A stretch of DNA of 64,000 nt, taken from positions 124,001 to 188,000 of the forward strand of contig JUHI01000005.1 in NCBI GenBank assembly GCA_000799755.1, written 5' to 3'. The position numbers were made by a program, and so were the translations under genes. Source of the DNA: Martinezella tropici (GTDB taxonomy: Bacteria > Pseudomonadota > Alphaproteobacteria > Rhizobiales > Rhizobiaceae). Below, piece after piece: positions 19,305 to 27,614 of this stretch; positions within the stretch are counted from its first letter, which is position 1, and every line of letters begins with the position of its first letter. Under the pieces are notes generated by a model that was not told where the DNA came from, made no database searches, and was given only the letters and a program-made list of their open reading frames with translations.

Positions 19305-20642
19305 ATGGACACTTACTTTCGCGATCGTCGCAAGATCGATCCATGGCGCGACGAGCGGCTGGCAGATGGCAGCCCGAACGACAATGATCGCATTGAGATC
19401 GGACCTACGCAGCTTGCGTTCAGGGAATGGGAAGCCGCCGGTCTGAGGCCACCCAATCTGCAGCAGATGCGCGAATTCCGCTGGCGGCGTCTGGTAGACC
19501 AGCTTGTCACGAGAGACGTGGGCGGCCTGCTGATGTTCGATCCCCTGAACATCCGCTATGCCACCGATACGACGAACATGCAGCTATGGAACAGCCACAA
19601 TCCGTTCCGCGCCTGTCTCATATGCGCCGACGGCCACATGGTCGTGTGGGAATATAAGCAGGCTCCCTTCCTTGTCACGTTCAATCCACTCGTCAAGGAG
19701 CTGAGGCATGGCGCATCGTTCTTCTACAATGTTAGTGGCGATGCGACGGAGTTTGACGCCCGGTCATTCGCAGCACAGGTCGACGACGTCATGCGGCTTC
19801 ACGCCGGCTCCAACCGACGCATCGCCGTCGACAAGATCATGGTTCATGGCTTGCGTGCACTGGAACGCCGAAGCTTCGACGTCCTCGAGGGGGAAGTGCT
19901 GACAGAACGGGCGCGCTCCATCAAGGGACCGGATGAGGTGCTCGCCATGCGCTGCGCCCATCTCGCCTGCGAAAACGCGCTCTCCGAGATGGAGGCGTTT
20001 GCACGGGAAAACGTTCCTGTCGGCAACGTCAGCGAGGATGATATCTGGGCGGAGCTGCACAAGGGCAACATCCGTCGTGGTGGCGAGTGGATCGAAACGC
20101 GGCTTCTGTCTTCGGGACCACGCACCAATCCCTGGTTCCAGGAATGCGGACCGCGTATCGTCAGCAACAACGAGATCGTCGCTTTCGATACCGATCTGGT
20201 CGGCTGTTACGGAATGTGCGTCGATATCTCGCGAACATGGTGGGTCGGAGATACGCGACCTGACACCAGCATGATCTCGGCGATGCAACATGCCATGGAA
20301 CATATTCGGGTGAACATGGAGATGCTGAAGCCGGGCGTAACCGTCAAGGAATTGACCCATGGCGGCCATAAGCTTGAGGACCGGTACTGGAAGCAGAAAT
20401 ATTCCTGCAAGATGCACGGTGTCGGCCTCTGCGACGAATGGCCGTTCGTGCCCTATTCCGACGCTTGGGTCGAAGGCGCTTTCGATGTCGCACTCGAACC
20501 CGGGATGACGCTCTGCGTCGAGGCCTTGGTCAGCCCGGAAAATGGCGATTTCTCCATCAAGCTCGAAGATCAGGTGCTGATTACCGAAACGGGTTACGAG
20601 AATTTGACGCGCTATCCGTTTGATAGCCGCCTGCTGTCCTAG
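19305..20642 (+). CDS. dddP: Dimethylsulfoniopropionate lyase DddP (M24-fold)
   Basis: This 445-residue protein of the M24 (aminopeptidase P-like) fold resembles Roseobacter-group DddP along its whole length, for example RKIDP, NDNDRIEIGPTQLAF, MFDPLNIRYATDTTNMQLW and GEWIETRLLSSGPRTNPW. DddP cleaves DMSP to dimethyl sulfide and acrylate. Counting from the start at 19305 (AGAGGGG seven bases upstream), the metal ligands fall at D295, D297, D307, H371, E406 and E421, and the proposed catalytic base at D377. These are the numbers I recall for Ruegeria lacuscaerulensis DddP. D377 lies in HGVGLCDEW and distinguishes DddP from ordinary peptidases. The downstream gene encodes a betaine-class binding protein. 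Activity itself is inferred. Confidence 0.88.
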   Translation: MDTYFRDRRKIDPWRDERLADGSPNDNDRIEIGPTQLAFREWEAAGLRPPNLQQMREFRWRRLVDQLVTRDVGGLLMFDPLNIRYATDTTNMQLWNSHNPFRACLICADGHMVVWEYKQAPFLVTFNPLVKELRHGASFFYNVSGDATEFDARSFAAQVDDVMRLHAGSNRRIAVDKIMVHGLRALERRSFDVLEGEVLTERARSIKGPDEVLAMRCAHLACENALSEMEAFARENVPVGNVSEDDIWAELHKGNIRRGGEWIETRLLSSGPRTNPWFQECGPRIVSNNEIVAFDTDLVGCYGMCVDISRTWWVGDTRPDTSMISAMQHAMEHIRVNMEMLKPGVTVKELTHGGHKLEDRYWKQKYSCKMHGVGLCDEWPFVPYSDAWVEGAFDVALEPGMTLCVEALVSPENGDFSIKLEDQVLITETGYENLTRYPFDSRLLS

Positions 20643-20722
20643 ATCGCCGCGCGCGACGCCGCCCTCGGCTATCGCTCTGTGCGCATTCATTCCCCAAAAA
20701 CAGAAACAGGAGGTCCCAGACC

Positions 20723-21721
20723 GTGAGAAGATTTTTTATTTTCATTTTGACGGCGGCCGGCATGTTGATGACGGCCTGGTCCAGCCACGCAGCCGATTGC
20801 GGCGATGTATCGATCGCGGAGATGAACTGGGGATCGGCAGGCGTCGCAGCCCATGTCGACAAGATCATTCTAGAGAACGGCTACGGCTGCCACGTGACAC
20901 TCGTCACCGGAGACACGATGCCGACCTTCACCTCGATGAATGAAAAGGCAGAACCCGATGTTGCTCCGGAAATGTGGATCAATGCCGTCCGGACGCCGCT
21001 CGATGCCGCTGTCAAGGAAGGTCGTCTAATTGAGCTTGCGCCGCTTCTCAGCGACGGCGGCGTCGAAGGATGGTGGATTCCGAAATTCATCGCCGACGCA
21101 CATCCCGATATCACGACGGTGCAGGAGGCCCTGAAACATCCTGAACTCTTTCCCGCACCTGAAAATCCGGCGCATGGCGCAATCATGAACTGTCCGTCGG
21201 GATGGAACTGCGAGATCGTCACCAACAATCTCTACAAGGCGCTGGGAGCAAAGGAAAAGGGCTTCGACCTCGTCGAGACGGGATCGGCTGCGGCCCTCAA
21301 CGGCTCGATTGCGAATGCCTTCGAGAAGCAAACCGGCTGGCTCGGCTACTATTGGACCCCAACGGCCATCATGGGGAAATACGATATGGTCAAACTGGGT
21401 TTTGGCGTCCCGAACGACAAGGCTGAATGGGATCGCTGCACGGCAGTTGCCGACTGCCCCGATCCCAAGGTCAACGAATATCCGGTATCGATCGTCCTGA
21501 CGGTCGTGACCAAGCAATTCGCCCAGAAGGCCGGCGTTGCGCTCGACTACCTCAAGACCAGAAAATGGGACAATAAGACTGTTGGCAAGGTCCTGGCATG
21601 GATGGATGCGAACCAGGGCAATAACGAAGACGGCGCACGCTTCTTTTTGCAGCACTATAGCGACATGTGGACGAAATGGGTCTCACCCGACGTCGCACAG
21701 AAAGTCAAAGCAGCACTGTAA
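20723..21721 (+). CDS. OpuAC-type glycine betaine/DMSP substrate-binding protein (no permease genes nearby)
   Basis: This 332-residue periplasmic binding protein has a signal peptide (MRRFFIFILTAAGMLMTAWSSHA) and OpuAC/ProX-class features: NWGSAGV near the N-terminus and several Trp/Tyr-rich segments (EMWINAV, GWWIPKF, GYYWTPT) of the kind that form the aromatic cage for trimethylammonium or dimethylsulfonium groups. The GTG start at 20723 follows a perfect AGGAGG at 20708-20713. It lies 80 bp after dddP on the same strand, so DMSP or glycine betaine is the likely ligand. No permease or ATPase gene accompanies it, so it must borrow a membrane complex encoded elsewhere. Confidence 0.88.
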   Translation: MRRFFIFILTAAGMLMTAWSSHAADCGDVSIAEMNWGSAGVAAHVDKIILENGYGCHVTLVTGDTMPTFTSMNEKAEPDVAPEMWINAVRTPLDAAVKEGRLIELAPLLSDGGVEGWWIPKFIADAHPDITTVQEALKHPELFPAPENPAHGAIMNCPSGWNCEIVTNNLYKALGAKEKGFDLVETGSAAALNGSIANAFEKQTGWLGYYWTPTAIMGKYDMVKLGFGVPNDKAEWDRCTAVADCPDPKVNEYPVSIVLTVVTKQFAQKAGVALDYLKTRKWDNKTVGKVLAWMDANQGNNEDGARFFLQHYSDMWTKWVSPDVAQKVKAAL

Positions 21722-22183
21722 GCGGCTGCCCTTGATGGTGGGCCGAGACAATTGCATGTCTCCATCCCGATCATTCAACGCCGATACATTCAGGCGGACC
21801 TCCCCAATGGCGCCCGGCGGCCTATCCCTACGTGCAGAATGCAACCGCGGGATAGACGACTGCTTCCGGGTGCCAGTGGAGATCAGCGTAGCTGCGGCAG
21901 ACTCTCGATAACTCCGATAGCAATACGCCCCTCAACAAGACCGCCTGCGTTTCCTCGCTCTTTCAAAATGACGAAGGCCGCCATTTTGAAAGAGCAAGCG
22001 CGATTTTGATGGCTACGCACGAGATGCATACATTGCTCTCTGCCATCACGACCTCCCTTCTTGATTGCCGTAAAATGAAGCGCAACCTACGCGCAAGTCT
22101 CCATAGGTAGTATCCGATAGAAATCCACAATCTTCCCGTGCTGCGGCGTGGATGATCAGCACCGGCACCTGAGGAGAACGAAC
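21722..22183. other. Intergenic region with no gene
   Basis: About 460 bp between the betaine-binding gene and the first tandem paralogue. Apart from the 14-bp inverted repeat at 21957-21995, I see no supported feature. Confidence 0.5.
21957..21995. terminator. Perfect 14-bp inverted repeat, possible terminator
   Basis: The arms GCTCTTTCAAAATG (21957-21970) and its exact complement (21982-21995) are separated by 11 nt. The hairpin lies 235 bp after the betaine-binding gene and 190 bp before the first tandem paralogue. There is no long U tract after it, so an operator or processing site is also possible. Confidence 0.45.
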
Positions 22184-22849
22184 ATGATCACTGGCTTCGG
22201 CGCCGTATCGACCATCTACTCTTCTCTCATTGCTTCAAGCAGCAAAGGGACAGCGGCTTCTCAGGCAAGTTCGACGACGCCTGCGGGTACCCGTGATTTT
22301 TCTCTCGTTGCGGAGGACGCCCGTGCGGTTCTCGACGCTCAATATCAGGACGCCCAAAAGAACGGCAAGAACATCACCTTCGATAGCTCCAAGCCGGGAG
22401 TTCCACTCGATCTATCTTCACTGTCGGATCGAGCTGTCGCGGCCATCGCCTTGAACAAGGACGGATTGTTCACCGATCTGGAAGTTGCGCAAGCTGGCGG
22501 CTACCTGAGCGGGCAATTGCAAGCGGTGCTCGCACCTTCTTTCAAGGCCTCCAATGGAGGTGACTTACGGCCCGTTGCTACTGAGTATCTCAACCTCTTC
22601 GACCAGCTTGACCCGGAAGTAAAGCAGGCGCTCGGAATGACCGATGAGCAGCGGCTAGCGGCGGAGAGCATCTTGAGAGACCAGGAAAAGCAATATGGGA
22701 AACTTAGTCCCGAAGAGGGGTTCCCCGGCTTCATCCAATTGCTTCGGCAAATGGCAGAGGAATGGAAGCAAAGCCATCCCGATGGCTACAATGCCCAGGG
22801 TGCAAGCTATTATACCTCCGTGAGTAATAGCCGCAGCTTCACGATTTGA
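22184..22849 (+). CDS. Uncharacterised protein, tandem paralogue 1
   Basis: This 221-residue protein of unknown function starts at ATG 22184 with GAGGAG upstream. It begins MITGFGAVSTIYSS, is Ser/Thr/Ala-rich for the first 35 residues without a clear signal peptide, and then has a mostly helical soluble body. The C-terminus (EEGFPGFIQLLRQMAEEWKQ) is shared with the adjacent paralogue. An LSSLSDRAVAAIALNKDGLFTDLEVAQA segment has the look of a degenerate EF-hand-like or helix-loop-helix region, but this is not certain. The next gene encodes a close copy of equal length, so the pair arose by tandem duplication. I do not recognise the family. Confidence 0.8.
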   Translation: MITGFGAVSTIYSSLIASSSKGTAASQASSTTPAGTRDFSLVAEDARAVLDAQYQDAQKNGKNITFDSSKPGVPLDLSSLSDRAVAAIALNKDGLFTDLEVAQAGGYLSGQLQAVLAPSFKASNGGDLRPVATEYLNLFDQLDPEVKQALGMTDEQRLAAESILRDQEKQYGKLSPEEGFPGFIQLLRQMAEEWKQSHPDGYNAQGASYYTSVSNSRSFTI

Positions 22850-22951
22850 CGGTTTCAAAAGGGTAAGGGCCAATCGTGCCGCTCGATTAACCCTTGCTCC
22901 TTTCGATCCCGCCGGCCCAGTCGTCAATCCCTACGCCGAAGGAGAGCGAAA

Positions 22952-23617
22952 GTGATCACTGGCTTCAGCGCTGTATCGACAATCTACTCTTCTCCCATTG
23001 CTTCGGGCAGCAAACGGACAGCGGCTTCTCAGGCAGATTCGACAACACCTGCGGGTATCCGTGATTTCTCTCTCGTTGCGGAGGACGCTCGTGCCGTTCT
23101 CGACGCTCAATATCAGGACGCCCAAAAGAACGGCAAGAACATCGCTTTCGACAGCTCCAAGCCGGGAGTCCCACTGGATCTGTCTTCTTTATCGGATCGA
23201 GCCGTGGCGGCCATCGCCTTGAACAAGAACAAACTGTTCACCGATCTGGAAGTTGCGCAAGCTGGCGGCTACCTGAGTGGGCAATTGCAAGCGGCTTTGG
23301 CACCTTCGTTCGCTGCCTCACGTTTGGGGGACACTCTTGCGCCATTTAAAGAGGTCTTGACGCTCTATGACCAGCTGGAGCCTGAAGTCAGACAAGCGCT
23401 CGGGCTAACCGACGAGCATAAGCTCGCCATTCAACAAGTGATTGCCAAGGGTCAGGCAAACTCAGAAGAGACAACGTCCGAAGAGGGATTTCCCGGCTTT
23501 ATCCAATTGCTTCGGCAAATGGCGGAGGAATGGAAGCAAAACCATCCTGATGGCTATACTCCCCAGGGCGCAACCTATTACACGTCTGAGAGCAACAGCC
23601 GCAGCTTCATGATTTGA
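22952..23617 (+). CDS. Uncharacterised protein, tandem paralogue 2
   Basis: This 221-residue copy of the preceding gene starts with GTG at 22952 (GGAGAG upstream). About the first 118 residues and the last 50 nearly match paralogue 1, while residues of roughly 119-168 differ almost completely. Equal total length with a divergent centre suggests either selection on the central segment or gene conversion of the flanks. No signal peptide or membrane segment is evident. Function unknown. Confidence 0.8.
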   Translation: MITGFSAVSTIYSSPIASGSKRTAASQADSTTPAGIRDFSLVAEDARAVLDAQYQDAQKNGKNIAFDSSKPGVPLDLSSLSDRAVAAIALNKNKLFTDLEVAQAGGYLSGQLQAALAPSFAASRLGDTLAPFKEVLTLYDQLEPEVRQALGLTDEHKLAIQQVIAKGQANSEETTSEEGFPGFIQLLRQMAEEWKQNHPDGYTPQGATYYTSESNSRSFMI

Positions 23618-23770
23618 CGGCCTCAAATGCTGCTAGAAGGGGCCAATCAGCCTATCCGATCAGCCCCAGCTTCGCTCAATTAGCAAGATTCAAGGCCACG
23701 CTAAAATTGCCTGCGGTGCTGCATGCCGCTAGGCACGGATGAAGCGGATGCCCCTCGCGAGGACATCGAA

Positions 23771-23848
23771 ATGTGCAAAACCGGCAACAGCCATCTTCCA
23801 CAACTCAAGGCAGCCTTGGGCGTCCGATTATTGAATCGCACTCCGTGA
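23771..23848 (+). pseudogene. Possible remnant of a LysR-family gene
   Basis: The frame from ATG 23771 reads a short peptide ending LKAALGVRLLNRTP and a stop. The string LGVRLLNRT is highly typical of the end of the LysR helix-turn-helix region. No other part of a LysR protein was found on either side, so this would be a decayed fragment. The match is short and could be fortuitous. Confidence 0.3.
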
Positions 23849-23936
23849 ACGCCTGGACCGACCAAGCGGTGCAGACCGGTTCACTGGGCCGTTGCAATAT
23901 CCCTCTTTGCGGTGACGCATTTGATGCTTCGGATCT

Positions 23937-24179
23937 TCAGCCTTTTGACAATGGGGGCACCAGGCGCAAATAAGCGGCACCCCCTCTTTCGGCTGCAGCT
24001 GAAAAGTCGCTCTGCTCGTGGCTCAGTTTAGCGTTCTCGCCACTGGAAGAGGCCATCTCGAGTTTTGGGTGGTCGACAGGCCTTGCTGACACCAACCAGG
24101 CCACCTCGAGAAACTCCGAGCGCAGCCCATCACCGCGCTGAGCAGCGATCGAATGTAAACCGTATAGCATTGTCATCAT
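23937..24179 (-). CDS. Small hypothetical protein, 80 residues
   Basis: The start at 24179 is preceded by a strong ribosome-binding site (AAGGAGG, seven bases upstream), the main reason to accept this frame. The product begins MMTMLYGLHSIAAQRGDG and has no signal peptide, membrane segment or known motif. It lies 36 bp downstream of the coiled-coil gene at 24216-24602 on the same strand, so it may belong to the same box-controlled transcript. Function unknown. Confidence 0.5.
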   Translation of the reverse strand: MMTMLYGLHSIAAQRGDGLRSEFLEVAWLVSARPVDHPKLEMASSSGENAKLSHEQSDFSAAAERGGAAYLRLVPPLSKG

Positions 24180-24215
24180 GGTGGCGGCCTCCTTCGAAAA
24201 TAGCCAGGCGTTGCG

Positions 24216-24602
24216 CTAGACCACGTTCACATGCCTGAGCGACCAGCAGCCGGCCCGCGCCCGGTAGTCGATAAGCTCACCGTCCGGATCGCCAAGAGGG
24301 TCGAACACCGGAAAAAGATCGCGCTCTCGCAGCATCTTGGACAATTGCTCTGTATCCCGTGACGAATCCAATTCAGCTAGCCGCAGCTCGGCCCACGCGA
24401 GCATGCGCCGCAATTCCGGGTGCTCGCCCTCGGCAGCCATCCTGTCGCAGGCGCCGATCCAACGTCTCAATTCGTCGACCCGTCGCTCTGCATCGACGAG
24501 TTTTGCGAGCAGGGACAAACGTTCGCTTTCCCGCCTGCGGCGAGCAATGGACGGGCGATCGCGCTTTTCGAGATCAGTCGATTCGAATGCATCCGCATCC
24601 AT
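24216..24602 (-). CDS. Hypothetical coiled-coil-like protein divergent from ogt
   Basis: This 128-residue soluble protein is very rich in Arg, Glu and Leu. Residues 20-95 read as long charged helices (ESERLSLLAKLVDAERRVDELRRW and following), compatible with a coiled coil. The ATG at 24602 has AGGGG upstream. It is transcribed divergently from ogt, and its promoter carries its own copy of the island box at 24665-24687, 62 bp before the start. That places it in the proposed alkylation-response regulon. I do not recognise the family. Confidence 0.7.
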   Translation of the reverse strand: MDADAFESTDLEKRDRPSIARRRRESERLSLLAKLVDAERRVDELRRWIGACDRMAAEGEHPELRRMLAWAELRLAELDSSRDTEQLSKMLRERDLFPVFDPLGDPDGELIDYRARAGCWSLRHVNVV

Positions 24603-24664
24603 GATGCCACCCCTGTTGATTTACAATATTGGAACAGATGTATGAGGGCCGGTCGCAAGGAGCG

Positions 24665-24687
24665 ATCTGAATCTTGCCTTCAAATCG
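24665..24687 (-). promoter_or_regulatory. Alkylation-island box, copy for gene 24216-24602
   Basis: On the minus strand this reads CGATTTGAAGGCAAGATTCA followed by GAT. It matches the island consensus at 17 of 23 positions by eye and ends 62 bp before the ATG at 24602. It is one of a divergent pair with the copy at 24714-24736. Confidence 0.65.
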
Positions 24688-24713
24688 AAAGTCGCTGGTC
24701 CAGAACAAACATT

Positions 24714-24736
24714 CGATTTGAAAGCAAGGACCGGGG
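24714..24736 (+). promoter_or_regulatory. Alkylation-island box, copy for ogt
   Basis: Reads CGATTTGAAAGCAAGGACCG then GGG on the plus strand, ending 59 bp before the ogt ATG. AAAGCAA within it resembles the Ada-binding element reported for E. coli alkA (AAAGCAAA). Confidence 0.7.
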
Positions 24737-24795
24737 AGAGTCGCAGCACGCCGCCTTCTATGTTCAGACAACAGCGAACATGAAAGGTAAAGACG

Positions 24796-25305
24796 ATGCG
24801 TGAACTTATTCGCTTTGCGTGGGGAGCCAGCTCCCTCGGCAAGTTTGTGGTGGCAACCTCAGAAAAGGGCATCGTGGCCCTCGCATTCAGCGAGATGCGC
24901 GGCGCGATGGAAGATGCGCTGCGTATCCGCTTTGCGGATGCGGATCTGGAGCGGCATCAAGAGGATCTCAAGAGTGTGGTCGAGGCAACCGGCGGCGCGA
25001 TCGAGAAGCCCGCCGCCGGTTGCAACTTGCCGCTTGACCTGCGCGGGACACCGGACGAGATAAGGATCTGGAGCCTGCTACGGGACATCCCTGCCGGCCA
25101 GACGACAAGTTATGGCGCCCTCGCCGCCAAATTCGGTACGCGTGACGCAAGAGAGGTCACGGCAGCAATTGCCAATAATCCGATCGCCGTCATCGTGCCG
25201 TGCCATCGCGTCATCAAGAAGGACGGTTCGATTTCCGGTTATCGTTGGGGTGTTCGGCGCAAGCGGGCGCTTCTCGAACGCGAGCAGCGTCTGATGGGAT
25301 GCTGA
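24796..25305 (+). CDS. ogt: Methylated-DNA--protein-cysteine methyltransferase (MGMT)
   Basis: This 169-residue protein transfers the methyl group from O6-methylguanine (or O4-methylthymine) to its own active-site cysteine. The PCHRV motif (C136), the preceding ANNPIAVIVPCHRV segment, the RGT-x-DEIR-x-W helix and the C-terminal GYRWGVRRKRALLEREQ are all typical. It is the first of three MGMT domains in the island; the others are at 27611-28177 and in Ada. A copy of the island box precedes it, and gene 25351-25935 follows 45 bp later on the same strand. Confidence 0.93.
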   Translation: MRELIRFAWGASSLGKFVVATSEKGIVALAFSEMRGAMEDALRIRFADADLERHQEDLKSVVEATGGAIEKPAAGCNLPLDLRGTPDEIRIWSLLRDIPAGQTTSYGALAAKFGTRDAREVTAAIANNPIAVIVPCHRVIKKDGSISGYRWGVRRKRALLEREQRLMGC

Positions 25306-25350
25306 AATATCGCTCGTACCCGCAACCGAGACTGACCGGAGAGTTGCCTC

Positions 25351-25935
25351 ATGGCGCCACACACTACCAATCCATTGCCGGAAATGGACGATCGGCTTCC
25401 CGAGCCGCTCCGCGTCATCGCATTGGCCCTGCAGTCTACCGGCAGGGCCAAACGACAGTTTCCAGACTACCGACTTACACGATTGATAGGCGCGCGGCTT
25501 GAGCTCGACGACACAGACATTGCGCAGCTTGCAATCATGTTCGGCGGTTCGCTGCTGCAATCGGTCCGGGCAACACCAAGACCGTTTGATCATCACCTCC
25601 GATTCGTCATCGATCACTATGAGCTTGAGGCGCTTTTTCGCGACGATGGTCATGCACCTTATCACCACGCCATAAGACCCACGGGCTACGATTTCCATCG
25701 GGATCAGGTCATTCCGACCGGTATGGAACAGTGGCGGGCAGACTATCGAAGCATGCCGGACGACCGGCAGATGATGGCGGCTTCGATCATCTGGTTCTAT
25801 CGCGCGGGAAAGGACAATGTATGGCTGCGTCGTGTGCCATGCACCTGGCACGCGGCCGACGCGCTCGCCTGTATGAAGCACGCGTCCACCCTGGAAGACT
25901 GGGTCCGTCTCTTCGCGTTGTATCCGGGCTGGTAG
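25351..25935 (+). CDS. Hypothetical protein downstream of ogt
   Basis: This 194-residue soluble protein of unknown function has an ATG at 25351 with GGAGAG upstream. It is rich in His, Asp and aromatic residues, with segments HHLRFVIDHYELEALF, TGYDFHRDQVIPTGMEQW and IIWFYRAGKDNVWLRRVPCTW. It ends near DWVRLFALYPGW. No known motif was recognised. It lies 45 bp after ogt and is probably co-transcribed from the box-controlled promoter, making it a candidate alkylation-response gene. Confidence 0.65.
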   Translation: MAPHTTNPLPEMDDRLPEPLRVIALALQSTGRAKRQFPDYRLTRLIGARLELDDTDIAQLAIMFGGSLLQSVRATPRPFDHHLRFVIDHYELEALFRDDGHAPYHHAIRPTGYDFHRDQVIPTGMEQWRADYRSMPDDRQMMAASIIWFYRAGKDNVWLRRVPCTWHAADALACMKHASTLEDWVRLFALYPGW

Positions 25936-26272
25936 GCGCGGCAATCGACAACAGGGCAGATTGAGCGCCCCGTTCATCCCATCTACGGGAGAATTCAATG
26001 GCTTGTTGGATTAGAGGGCAAGAAACGGAGCGTTGAACGATGCGTGCGACCTTATTAGTCTGAGGGCGGAGCTATCACATGATTTGCCGGCTGCCAGTTT
26101 TTCGTCGGCAGGCATTGGCGATGCAGGTCCTCCGACGGGCGCAACGCTGCTCCCTTTGGTAAGGGCATACCAGCTAAACGAGAGGCCTCCGCAGTGGTTT
26201 GGCCTCCGGCGCCGATCGACCTCAGATCGAGGGTGGCGTCGAACATACGAAGTGTCGAGGAGCGCCGAACGG
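25936..26272. other. Intergenic region without a supported gene
   Basis: About 340 bp between the hypothetical gene and the small secreted-protein gene. The frame upstream of 26273 is open but has no ribosome-binding site and would bury a clear signal peptide, so it is taken as non-coding. No island box was seen here. Confidence 0.5.
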
Positions 26273-26572
26273 ATGTGGAAAGCGATATTGTCTGTAACGA
26301 TGAGCATTGGTCTTGCCGCGCCCGCAATGGCGATCGAACGATATGACACACAATCGCGGAGCTGCCAGGAGGTTCAGACTCTTCTCGCACGTGATAGGCA
26401 GGCCATTCTGCGCTACCCATCGCGCGATGGCCGGGCAATGGTGTATGATCGCTATGTGATCAATCCTGCGCAATGCGGCCCTGGCTTATATGGGGTTCGC
26501 GTCTCCATTCCTTCCGCCAGTGGCAAATGCCCGGTCGTGAATTGCCATTCGTTGAGTGATTTTGCGCCTTGA
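26273..26572 (+). CDS. Small secreted protein with four cysteines
   Basis: This 99-residue protein starts at ATG 26273 (GAGGAG upstream) with a good signal peptide (MWKAILSVTMSIGLAAPAMA) and a mature part of about 79 residues. The mature chain has four Cys (RSCQEV, AQCGPG, KCPVVNC), enough for two disulfides, consistent with a periplasmic or secreted location. Such small Cys-containing exported proteins are common in rhizobia, but no function is known to me. No island box is present upstream, so it may not belong to the alkylation regulon. Confidence 0.72.
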   Translation: MWKAILSVTMSIGLAAPAMAIERYDTQSRSCQEVQTLLARDRQAILRYPSRDGRAMVYDRYVINPAQCGPGLYGVRVSIPSASGKCPVVNCHSLSDFAP

Positions 26573-26763
26573 GCAACCTCGCAAGGGATGCACGAAGCGG
26601 TTGGGCGCATGATCCCGACAGGCACAATATGCAGGATGAATTGCCGCGTGCCACCGAGAATTCGTCACCCAGCAGCACCGTCGCGGGCAACCCTACCGAA
26701 TTGACGACTTAGCGCAGCCTTAAGCGGCAAGCGCGAACTGTGTCGTGAGGGGCACGAAAGAGG

Positions 26764-26798
26764 AAGAGGCTCCGGCGGATGATCCGCCGGAGCCTCTT
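26764..26798. terminator. Bidirectional terminator-like hairpin
   Basis: A perfect 17-bp inverted repeat with one central base (AAGAGGCTCCGGCGGAT and its complement), very G/C-rich at its base, is followed by a T-containing stretch. It lies between the convergent ends of the secreted-protein gene (26572) and the Oxygenase-NA gene (26862), so it can terminate both. Confidence 0.8.
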
Positions 26799-26861
26799 GT
26801 CGTTTGTCTTGATATTGCCCCTGGAGCGAGCGCTGCATGTCCCGACGCCAATCCAGGACCA

Positions 26862-27614
26862 TCAGCGCGCATCGTGGAAGATGATTCCGACCGTATGACG
26901 CATGCCAGACCGAACACGGCTGACACCGTGACGAAGGTTGACGCGATAGTTCCCCTTCGCGCCATGAACGGGGCGATTGTGTACCGCAAAGGCCACCGCA
27001 TCTCCCTGGCGAAGAGGCACTACCTCAACACGGCTTTGCATGCGTGGCCGCTGTTCGGTCAACGCGAATTCGCCGCCCGTGAAATCTCGTCCTGGTTCGG
27101 AAAGCAGGATCGCAACCTGAATCGGAAAAGCGATGTCACCGTAGAGATCCTGGTGGAGGCAATTGAAATCCCCGGGAACATATTGCAGCAGCAATGGCGT
27201 GGGTCTGGTCTGACCTGCGTCATGACAACGCTGCAGGAAGGTGGCGTGATCATGCGGGAACCGCTCGTCGAGCCCCATGCGCTCGTTCCAACCATTGGCA
27301 ACCGCCGCCAGCCACGGATAAAGGGCCGTGCGAAGCCCGGTTAGCGGATCAGGCAGTGGATATTTGAAGTAACGATACTCACCCTTGCCGAACCCATGGC
27401 GCGCCATAATGATATGGCTGCGGAAATGGGTTTCGTCCGTGTAGAGGCCAGCCAGAGCCTTGCATTCCTCGGCAGTGAGCAGCTTCGGCAGCACCGCGCA
27501 GCCGAAACTGTTGAGGTCTGTTGCAAGCGCATCCCAGTCATAGGCGCCGACCTTGCCCCCAGCGGATAATGCCTCAGACGCAAGTTCCATGGTGTCCGCG
27601 CGGATCTGCTTCAT
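26862..27614 (-). CDS. 2OG-Fe(II) oxygenase of the Oxygenase-NA type
   Basis: This 250-residue protein is related to the 2-oxoglutarate/Fe(II) dioxygenases named Oxygenase-NA (PF09859), predicted from genome context to act on nucleic acids. The metal motif H154-Q-D156 lies in CLHQDLYGD; a distal His and Arg lie in the C-terminal RVNLRHGVSRVRSGMRHTVGIIFHDAR. Its ATG overlaps the stop of the second MGMT gene by four bases (ATGA), so the two are translationally coupled. A role in repairing or editing alkylated nucleic acid is a reasonable inference; the substrate is unknown. Confidence 0.82.
   Translation of the reverse strand: MKQIRADTMELASEALSAGGKVGAYDWDALATDLNSFGCAVLPKLLTAEECKALAGLYTDETHFRSHIIMARHGFGKGEYRYFKYPLPDPLTGLRTALYPWLAAVANGWNERMGLDERFPHDHATFLQRCHDAGQTRPTPLLLQYVPGDFNCLHQDLYGDIAFPIQVAILLSEPGRDFTGGEFALTEQRPRMQSRVEVVPLRQGDAVAFAVHNRPVHGAKGNYRVNLRHGVSRVRSGMRHTVGIIFHDAR

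Noticed and set aside
25078-25998. A 306-codon minus-strand frame across ogt and the gene at 25351
   Set aside because: It lies opposite the PCHRV-containing ogt and a gene with its own ribosome-binding site; its product has no recognisable domain.
26033-26272. N-terminal extension of the small secreted protein
   Set aside because: No ribosome-binding site at 26033, and the extension would place the signal peptide in the interior.
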